Positions 55,546 to 64,000 of a stretch of 64,000 bases of DNA are shown here, in pieces; the stretch's first letter is position 1, and each line of letters begins with the position of its first letter. The position numbers and the translations under genes were made by a program. The stretch is from Tillus elongatus. Its lineage: Eukaryota; Arthropoda; Insecta; Coleoptera; Cleridae. The notes under the pieces were generated by a model. That model had not been told where the DNA came from and did no database searches. It saw only the letters and a program-made list of their open reading frames with translations. Location of the stretch: contig OZ023270.1 in the NCBI GenBank assembly GCA_964006375.1, positions 76,230,391 to 76,294,390 of the forward strand, written 5' to 3'.

Positions 55546-56194
55546 TGGTATATACCAAAATTGTATTCTATTGATTGAGAGGCAATTTGTTTATTACAAT
55601 TTGAAAAACGGTAAAAATGTTACCATAACACACAAACTATTACTACCAGTTGTATATTATAGTTTGTACATTTATAGATTTATTGACTAAAGAGCGGAAT
55701 TGTTTCACATTTTGAATGCTAAATAAAATAGTGCTGCAAATTGAATCATAACTTCCACATAGCTGTGATAATCTACTCTCCTTAGAAAGACATTCTCATG
55801 AAATGAATTTAGGGTCCACGAAAACCATGAAAACCCCAAAGAAAATATTCTTTCCGTATCCATAATCTTCTGAAACGTTATATTACTTAGGTTTTAACGA
55901 AACGATGCCAATATTCAGCAAATCGCCGCCCATTTATTCCCTGTACCCTGAAGGTGGCGGCACGTTCACCACTCACTTAGTGTTCCGTGAAATCTAAAAA
56001 TGTCATAACATATAGAAAATAAAATATTAGAAAAATTAGAGTTGGTATTTTGTAAGAGGGGATCTGGCAACACCGCTTTGTTGAAAATATTTTTAAAATG
56101 AAGATTGATTTATAGGAAGATAACCTTAATTCCAAATTTTTACCTTTTCTCGTTCTCTAGATACTTCTAATAGGCCATCGACTTTGGCGCAGCC

Positions 56195-56195
<1 letters not shown>
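55546..56195. other. old repeat DNA, no gene
   Basis: 55735-55890 resembles the complement of 44440-44540 (aacttccacatagctgtgat, catgaaatgaattt). The rest has no match. No frame has recognisable content. Confidence 0.4.
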
Positions 56196-56285
<90 letters not shown>

Positions 56286-56600
56286 GTATTTATCGAAGCG
56301 AAATCTTAAAAAATAAGTAACCAATTTTGATCAAGTAATTTTTTTTTGAAAATCTCTTAGACGATTTCGTCAACCAGAAGAATCGAACCAGGTCTAGTAA
56401 AAAAAAATTAAGTAATTTTTCAAAAAAAAAATTAAATCCGAAAATAGTATAGCTATTTTGACGAAATTTGCTCCACATGTGGCCTTGATGGAAACTTAAG
56501 GACATCAACAATTAAAGTTTCTTTGTTAATAGAAAACTGACCTATTATAGTTTGAAGTAAATTCGCTACCACAACGCACTTGCTCCATTTGGACCTTTTG
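56196..56600 (+). mobile_element. diverged AT-composite
   Basis: (AT)n at 56198-56281, then a B-like stretch (gaagcgaaatcttaaaaaat, ccaattttgatcaag, gtcaaccagaagaatcg) and the right arm of C (cgctaccacaacgcacttgc). No A module is visible left of the tract; D and E are missing. Confidence 0.5.
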
Positions 56601-56697
56601 TGAGCAATATTTTAATCAATTAAACACTCTAAAATAGTCGGCGAGTCGCTAGGTGTTGACCAATCACAAGGCAATAAGTAAGTGTTGTCACAATTAG

Positions 56698-56901
56698 TCA
56701 TTTGGCCCGCGACTGGTTGACCCCTTCTGCTTTCTTGGTACTTGGGTTTATTTCTTGATTTTCAAGATGAAGTTGAACTATGATCTTGCTTTTCTGTTCC
56801 AATCCTTCTAATAAGGCAAAGTTGTCTATGTAAAGTGCATATATTTGATTTTTTAGCGCTGTAGGGAGATCTTTGGGTGTCTTATTGGCTGGGAACTTCA
56901 T
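56698..56901 (-). CDS. unrecognised short frame, doubtful
   Basis: 67 codons starting MKFPANKTPKDLPTAL, ending NQSRAK. The composition (balanced charge, Gln, Glu, Leu; a helical stretch LLEGLEQKSKIIVQLHLENQ) is less AT-driven than other frames in this window, which is the only reason to list it. I recognise no family. It could be a fragment of a host exon or of a retroelement gag region, or chance. Confidence 0.2.
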   Translation of the reverse strand: MKFPANKTPKDLPTALKNQIYALYIDNFALLEGLEQKSKIIVQLHLENQEINPSTKKAEGVNQSRAK

Positions 56902-57369
56902 GATTTCATAGGATGCACCCGTAAGTGAGTGCAGCAGCTCAAAAGTGAATTTTTTTTGACGTTCCGTGATTAAATAGTTGTCAAATTTTTTCTAAATTTA
57001 TTTATTGACACGGAAGTGAGGAATTTTTAACAGACACGTTCAATCACACACCGTGGTGTGTGAAAATTTAAGGTAATGTGGGGCTCGCACCCACCAAACT
57101 CCCCTCCCTGAAGTACCGTACCTCGGTCCATACCTCCGTCGTAATGACCTCACATATATTGTTTTGGCATTTGGTTTTGGCATGTTTCGATTTGCCGCAG
57201 AGGCATTAGCGAGCCAGGATAGGCTTTGGACGCTTATGACTTACTGTAAGCTGCTCATGGTGGTTCTTGGCGCTACGCTGAGAAAGGCATTTTTATGAGA
57301 AGCGGCTTTGGCGTATTGGAGGCATTTTCAGATCAGAGTGAATCTAACTGTTTCTGACAAACCATGGCG

Positions 57370-58090
57370 CTCCGGGGACCATTCTTCATTTGAAGGACAG
57401 TGATGTGTGTGACGGCCACATTGGTCCATGCGGGAGATGCATAAGTCAAGGATGGCCGGATTATGACTTTTTACATGAGCAGTTTATTGTTCATACACAA
57501 TTTGGAGTTTCTGTTAAGAAGTGGAAAGAAGTTTGAGATGAACATCGAGGCTTTTCGTCGGGCATGTTGTACATGGGGCCGGCATGTTTGTCGAGGAAAA
57601 CCCGAGGTATTTTGGCGGAGTCTTGCCAGAGAATTAGACGGTTGTCTATTGATTATTGTCTATGTGACCGTGACATAGGTGTCTCCTCTTGGAAAATAGG
57701 ACTTGTCGGCGTTTACGGTAGACATGATTTCTTATACCCGTCTAGTAGGCGTTGGGTTATTATCCTCGGCTCCGTGGAGCTGCTGAGGATGGTAGTGTCG
57801 TATGCGTACAGTGCGTGTGTTACGTTTTGGAACGGTGGCGGTAGGTTTGTGACAATATATTGTACAGCAGAGGGGAGATAGCAGAACCCCCCGGGTGGCC
57901 AGCTGTGACTGGGTAGATTCTAGGTCTGATCCCCAGGTGTTCTGTTTCATGTATAACCTGACGAGAAGTATCAGTGGGAGCGGATAATTAAATGATAGAA
58001 GTTTATTAAGGAGACTTGCGTGTCAAATCACGTCGAAGGCTTGAGCAATGTCGATATATATTCTACAAAATAGAATTTAAAACTGTGGTT
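57370..58090 (-). pseudogene. jockey-type LINE reverse transcriptase remnant
   Basis: Read from about 58085 down: IDIAQAFDVI, stop, HASLLNKLLSFNYP (RT motif A region), GSAISPLLYNILSQ after a frameshift (motif B and after), then ALYAYDTTILSSS, where the catalytic YADD has become YAYD (near 57805). Further on, PLLNRNSKLCMNNKLL, stop, KVIIRPSLTYASPAW near 57400-57500 is the conserved thumb region. Stops and frameshifts throughout. It differs from the LINE at 41270-44330, so it is a second LINE family. Confidence 0.75.
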
Positions 58091-59599
58091 ATCAACTTCC
58101 GAGTGCCGAATCTAGAAGACCACGCGACGTGAGTACATCTGTCCACAAGTACCGTAGCTGGAACGCTGATTGTCGTTACCGGTCGCAGAGCGGTCGGACA
58201 TGACAACTTGCCGGTGTGCTGGCCATTGGACCATCTATCGATTCAGGACAGAAACTAATTGGTAACTCGTTTTATACACGGTAGATGACGCATGCGCTTT
58301 AGGCAGTGACGTCGTTGTAGATCACGTAAGCATTGCACGTCTGGTATCTTGCTGCTAGTTTTTGTGGAATTCTTCTCTTCCTCCGTTTATCTTGGTAGCG
58401 AACTGCTTGTACACCTTCCTCCCCATAGGGGCTGTGGTCTGGTGATTTGAGGCTTTTACTGCCGGCTTTGGCTAGAATCCTTAATGGACCCCAGGCTGTT
58501 TGAACTCACTTACAGGGTTGATAGATGTTTCGTTAAGTATAGTTCTTGGTACATACAGACTTGGAGACAATTTCTCTGGCTTCATTGTTGGGTTTCGTTT
58601 CTCTAAATGAAGGACGTAGCCAGCGCGTAAGCTAACTGGAGCAAGTGGCCCTTCTGAATTTTAGATGTTCTAGGATGTTCTTCAACGTTTTTGTAAGCGG
58701 TTTGGCCGCTTGACAGCATCTCTCAGACAGATAAAAACTGAATTAGCTCGATTGAAGAAGGAACATGCTATGTTTAGCAAAACGTCTTTCTAATTATTTG
58801 CGCTGTAAAAAGAAAGGCTTTTGTTTGGCTTCCGGGCAGGCCAACGAAAAGTTGACTTTCTATAGAAATTCATTAAATATTGTTGCTCTGCCATGCTGAA
58901 ACCGTTTCATACTAAATATAGGGGTGTAGAAAATTGACAAATCTGTACATTTGTAAATATTGCGAAATGGTATAAGATGCCATAGCTATTAATAGAACAC
59001 TTACCTAACTTCATTCATGATCCAAATCCTGTTTACGTTACTTTATTCGTATCTAAAATGTTTGTGTATGTCTTTTAGGTGTCTTCAGCCCTGGAGAACG
59101 CGAAAGAAGCAATTTTTATGTAACTAGAAGATGAGAATTGCAGGCATATCGAAATATGTGAATGACTGAAGCTTGCATCTTCATCGCACTATGTCTAATA
59201 ACTTGTAGTGCTGTGGGGATGCTTGACACAGTCATGAACTTATCGAGAGAAATACGAACCAACAGCATCCATTGTTCTCCACGGCTTGCAGGGTCAGCAG
59301 TTTGCGTCGATTGCCGCTGTTGTGAGAAGTAATTTCCGGATATACACACACCCAAGTTGTCGCTACTTATGATGCATTCACCCAGTATACATATATTTAT
59401 TGTACATTTATGTTTTTTAATGTATCTGCCTTCTGTAGACCCCAATGACGTTAATAAATAACCTTTTTACCTGAAAAGCAATTTTATTTAGACAATTTTA
59501 AATCATATAATCGTTATATTTCTCTTCTGCTGAAATTTGCAATTTTGTTGAAGTTTAAAAAATTTATGTAAAATTTTGTGATTTTCGATAAACCAAATT
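58091..59599. other. no firmly recognised feature
   Basis: 58110-58700 is less AT-rich. Its minus strand encodes SLRAGYVLHLEKRNPT and KLSPSLYVPRTILNET in one frame (about 58540-58650), which looks protein-like and may be another retroelement end, but I cannot name it. The text ggatgttcttcaacgtt near 58674 recurs near 23489. 58750-59599 shows nothing, apart from a 109-codon minus-strand frame without features. Confidence 0.4.
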
Positions 59600-62500
59600 T
59601 TCAAGGTTCACACAATTCCACGCATTTCTGCTCTCCTGATACCAAAATTCGGTTTTACTAAATTTTTAAAGCAGTTTTACCTTTCACATTTTATTAAAAA
59701 TGAATTCACTACCAGGTCCACACAATTCCTCGCGTTTCTGCTCTCCTGATACCAAAACCCGGTTTTACTACATTTTTAGGGCAGTTTTAGCTTTTGCATT
59801 CACTATAAATTAATTCACTACCAGGTCCACACACTTCCTCGCGTTTCTGCTCTCCTGATACCAAAACTCGATTTTACTACATTTTTAGGGCAGTTTTAGC
59901 TTTTGCATTCACTATAAATTAATTCACTACCAGGTCCACACACTTCCTCGCGTTTCTGCTCTCCTGATACCAAAACTCGATTTTACTACATTTTAGAGCA
60001 GTTTTAGCTTTTGCATTCACTATAAATTAATTCACTACCAGGTCCACACACTTCCTCGCGTTTCTGCTCTCCTGATACCAAAACTCGATTTTACTACATT
60101 TTTAGAGCAGTTTTTGCTTTTGCATTTTATTGAAAGTGAATAACTACCAGGTCCGCACAATTCCTCGCGTTTCTGCTCTCCTGATACCAAAACTCGATTT
60201 TACTACATTTTTAGGGCAGTTTTAGCTTTTGCATTCACTATAAATTAATTCATTACCAGGTCCACACAACGCCTCGCGTTTCTGCTCTCCTGATACCAAA
60301 ACTCGATTTTACTAAATTTTTAGAGCAGTTTTTGCTTTTGCATTTTATTGAAAGCGAATAACTACCAGGTCCGCACAATTCCTCACGTTTCTGCTCTCTT
60401 GATACCAAAATTCGATTTTACTACATTTTAGGGCAGTTTTAGCTTTTGCATTCACAATAAATTAATTCACTACCAGGTCCACACACTTCCTTACGTTTCT
60501 GCTCTCCTGATACCAAACCTCCATTTTACTACATTTTTAGAGCAGTTTTAGCTTTTGCATTTTATTGAAAGCGAATAACTACCAGGTCCACACACCTCCT
60601 CGCGTTTCTGCTCTCCTGATACCAAAATTCGATTTTACTACATTTTAGGGCAGTTTTAGCTTTTGCATTCACAATAAATTAATTCACTACCTGGTCCACA
60701 CACTTCCTCGCGTTTCTGCTCTCCTGATACCAAACATCGATTTTACTACATTTTTAGAGCAGTTTTAGCTTTTGCATTTTATTGAAAGTGAATAACTACC
60801 AGGTCCGCACAATTCCTCACGTTTCTGCTCTCCTGATACCAAAATTCGATTTTACTACATTTTAGGGCAGTTTTAGCTTTTGCATTCACAATAAATTAAT
60901 TCACTACCAGGTCCACACACTTCCTCACGTTTCTGCTCTCCTGATACCAAACCTCGATTTTACTACATTTTTAGAGCAGTTTTAGCTTTTGCATTTTATT
61001 GAAAGCGAATAACTACCAGGTCCGCACAATTCCTCACGTTTCTGCTCTCCTGATACCAAAACTCGATTTTACTAAATTTTTAGAGCAGTTTTAGCTTTTG
61101 CATTTTATTGAAAGTGAATAACTACCAGGTCCGCACAATTCCTCACGTTTCTGCTCTCCTGATACCAAAACTCGATTTTACTACATTTTTAGAGCAGTTT
61201 TAGCTTTTGCATTTTATTGAAAGCGAATAACTACCAGGTCCGCACAATTCCTCACGTTTCTGCTCTCCTGATACCAAAACTCGATTTTACTAAATTTTTA
61301 GAGCAGTTTTAGCTTTTGCATTTTATTGAAAGTGAATAACTACCAGGTCCGCACAATTCCTCACGTTTCTGCTCTCCTGATACCAAAACTCGATTTTACT
61401 ACATTTTTAGAGCAGTTTTAGCTTTTGCATTTTATTGAAAGTGAATAACTACCAGGTCCGCACAATTCCTCACGTTTCTGCTCTCCTGATACCAAAATTC
61501 GATTTTACTACATTTTAGGACAGTTTTAGCTTTTGCATTCACAATAAATTGATTCACTACCTGGTCCACACAATTCCTCACGTTTCTGCTCTCCTGATAC
61601 CAAAATTCGATTTTACTACATTTTAGGGCAGTTTTAGCTTTTGCATTCACAATAAATTAATTCACTCCCTGGTCCACACACTTCCTCGCGTTTCTGCTCT
61701 CCTGATACCAAACATCGATTTTACTACATTTTTAGAGCAGTTTTAGCTTTTGCATTTTATTGAAAGTGAATAACTACCAGGTCCGCACACCTCCTCGCGT
61801 TTCTGCTCTCCTGATACCAAAACTCGATTTTGCTAAATTTTTAGAGCAGTTTTAGCTTTTGCATTTTATTGAAAGTGAATAACTACCAGGTCCGCACAAT
61901 TCCTCACGTTTCTGCTCTCCTGATACCAAAATTCGATTTTACTACATTTTAGGACAGTTTTAGCTTTTGCATTCACAATAAATTGATTCACTACCTGGTC
62001 CACACAATTCCTCACGTTTCTGCTCTCCTGATACCAAAATTCGATTTTACTACATTTTAGGGCAGTTTTAGCTTTTGCATTCACAATAAATTAATTCACT
62101 CCCTGGTCCACACACTTCCTCGCGTTTCTGCTCTCCTGATACCAAACATCGATTTTACTACATTTTTAGAGCAGTTTTAGCTTTTGCATTTTATTGAAAG
62201 TGAATAACTACCAGGTCCGCACACCTCCTCGCGTTTCTGCTCTCCTGATACCAAAACTCGATTTTACTACATTTTTAGGGCAGTTTTAGCTTTTGCATTT
62301 TATTGAAAGTGAATAACTACCAGGTCCGCACACCTCCTCGCGTTTCTGCTCTCCTGATACCAAACCTCGATTTTACTACATTTTTAGAGCAGTTTTAGCT
62401 TTTGCATTTTATTGAAAGCGAATAACTACCAGGTCCACACACCTCCTCGCGTTTCTGCTCTCCTGATACCAAAACTCGATTTTACTACATTTTTAGGGCA

Positions 62501-64000
62501 GTTTTAGCTTTTGCATTTTATTGAAAGCGAATAACTACCAGGTCCGCACACCTCCTCGCGTTTCTGCTCTCCTGATACCAAACCTCGATTTTACTACATT
62601 TTTAGAGCAGTTTTAGCTTTTGCATTTTATTGAAAGCGAATAACTACCAGGTCCACACACCTCCTCGCGTTTCTGCTCTCCTGATACCAAAACTCGATTT
62701 TACTACATTTTTAGGGCAGTTTTAGCTTTTGCATTTTATTGAAAGTGAATAACTACCAGGTCCGCACACCTCCTCGCGTTTCTGCTCTCCTGATACCAAA
62801 CCTCGATTTTACTACATTTTTAGGGCAGTTTTAGCTTTTGCATTTTATTGAAAGCGAATAACTACCAGGTCCGCACACCTCCTCGCGTTTCTGCTCTCCT
62901 GATACCAAACCTCGATTTTACTACATTTTTAGAGCAGTTTTAGCTTTTGCATTTTATTGAAAGTGAATAACTACCAGGTCCACACACCTCCTCGCGTTTC
63001 TGCTCTCCTGATACCAAACCTCGATTTTACTACATTTTTAGGGCAGTTTTAGCTTTTGCATTTTATTGAAAGCGAATAACTACCAGGTCCGCACACCTCC
63101 TCGCGTTTCTGCTCTCCTGATACCAAAACTCGATTTTACTACATTTTTAGGGCAGTTTTAGCTTTTGCATTTTATTGAAAGTGAATAACTACCAGGTCCG
63201 CACACCTCCTCGCGTTTCTGCTCTCCTGATACCAAACCTCGATTTTACTACATTTTTAGGGCAGTTTTAGCTTTTGCATTTTATTGAAAGCGAATAACTA
63301 CCAGGTCCGCACACCTCCTCGCGTTTCTGCTCTCCTGATACCAAAACTCGATTTTACTACATTTTTAGGGCAGTTTTAGCTTTTGCATTTTATTGAAAGC
63401 GAATAACTACCAGGTCCGCACACCTCCTCGCGTTTCTGCTCTCCTGATACCAAAACTCGATTTTACTACATTTTTAGGGCAGTTTTAGCTTTTGCATTTT
63501 ATTGAAAGTGAATAACTACCAGGTCCGCACACCTCCTCGCGTTTCTGCTCTCCTGATACCAAACCTCGATTTTACTACATTTTTAGGGCAGTTTTAGCTT
63601 TTGCATTTTATTGAAAGTGAATAACTACCAGGTCCGCACACCTCCTCGCGTTTCTGCTCTCCTGATACCAAAACTCGATTTTACTACATTTTTAGGGCAG
63701 TTTTAGCTTTTGCATTTTATTGAAAGCGAATAACTACCAGGTCCGCACACCTCCTCGCGTTTCTGCTCTCCTGATACCAAACCTCGATTTTACTACATTT
63801 TTAGAGCAGTTTTACCTTTTGCATTTTACTAAAAATGAATCACTACCAGGTCCACAGAATTCCTCGCGTTTCTGCTCTCCTGATACCAAAACCCGGTTTT
63901 ACTACATTTTTAGGGCAGTTTTAGCTTTTGCATTCACTATAAATTAATTCACTACCAGGTCCACACACTTCCTCGCGTTTCTGCTCTCCTGATACCAAAA
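59600..64000. repeat. satellite DNA, units of about 109 bp, about 41 units, continuing past the window
   Basis: The word tctgctctcctgatacc recurs every 108-110 bp from about 59625 to the last bases. Each unit also has gattttactac, gcagttttagcttttgcatt and ctaccaggtcc. Two spacer types exist: cactataaattaattcact (type 1) and ttttattgaaagtgaataac (type 2). The first units, near 59610-59760, are the most diverged. Short frames inside are artefacts of the repeat. Tandem organisation without spacers argues against a CRISPR array. Confidence 0.95.
61432..62299. repeat. duplicated four-unit block in the satellite (period 434 bp)
   Basis: 61432-61865 and 61866-62299 carry the same ordered variants (ttttaggacag, ttttagggcag, aaacatcg, aaaactcg) and agree over the first 219 bases at the translated level. 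This is a local higher-order repeat of four units. Confidence 0.8.

Noticed and set aside
59116..59445. A 109-codon minus-strand protein
   Set aside because: No recognisable motif; composition and position between a LINE remnant and the satellite give no support.
61432..62084. Two identical 72-codon proteins
   Set aside because: They are the same frame in two copies of a satellite block, not genes.
59600..64000. Regular repeats that could suggest a CRISPR array
   Set aside because: The whole 109-bp unit is repeated without unique spacers, the setting is eukaryotic and no cas-like gene is present. It is a satellite.

Overview
This is a eukaryotic, very AT-rich window with no host gene that I can support. 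It is a graveyard of nested transposable elements that ends in a satellite array. The mix points to an arthropod, most likely an insect: mariner-type transposases with an insect-style N-terminal helix-turn-helix, jockey/CR1-like LINEs with an APE endonuclease, Penelope-like GIY-YIG fragments, tRNA-headed SINEs and (AT)n-bearing interspersed repeats. A beetle is plausible from the look of the LINE proteins, but that is recollection and not proof. Every transposase or reverse transcriptase reading frame seen here is broken.

The dominant component is one composite repeat, here called the AT-composite, present in both orientations in about twenty complete or partial copies. Its modules, in order, are: A, a terminal hairpin (agtgaattttc...gaaaattcact) followed by about 110 bp; a long (AT)n tract, often with a short (GT)n on the inner side; B, beginning acaccgataactc; D, with a repeated aaaacgtcaaa motif; E, containing gtggcccataagtcg; and C, a unit of about 310 bp with near-perfect terminal inverted repeats starting ctggacgcagcaagtgcgtt. 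The cleanest copies are 2657-3990, 13408-14697, 24282-25661 and 32541-33934. A long form carries a second, AT-less A module between D and E.

Layout. 1-8446: SINEs, diverged repeats and several AT-composites. 8447-13310 and 15806-20171: two parallel three-layer nests. In each, a mariner-like element with very long terminal inverted repeats (about 570 bp) sits in the (AT)n tract of an AT-composite, and the mariner-like element itself contains another AT-composite. 20985-24240: a LINE 3' end with RNase H and two Penelope-like fragments. 24282-34735: more AT-composites, a third mariner with both visible catalytic Asp changed to Asn and a SINE inside it, and a 77-bp LINE tail with a 14-bp target duplication. 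34737-44330: a second AT-composite subfamily, a foldback element inside an AT tract, a 5S rRNA-like segment and two LINE copies. 45035-46680: a GC-rich higher-order tandem repeat. 47063-56600: more AT-composites, including one with an in-frame 141-bp tandem expansion, and a fourth mariner remnant. 57370-58090: a jockey-type reverse transcriptase remnant. About 59600 to the window end: a satellite of about 109 bp per unit, roughly 41 units.

The components interact as parasites of one another. The AT-composites supply long runs of TA dinucleotides. TA-targeting mariner-like elements, a foldback element and another insert lie in those tracts, and these insertions then carry further AT-composites. 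All coordinates of repeat ends are estimates by eye, usually good to about 10-20 bp.
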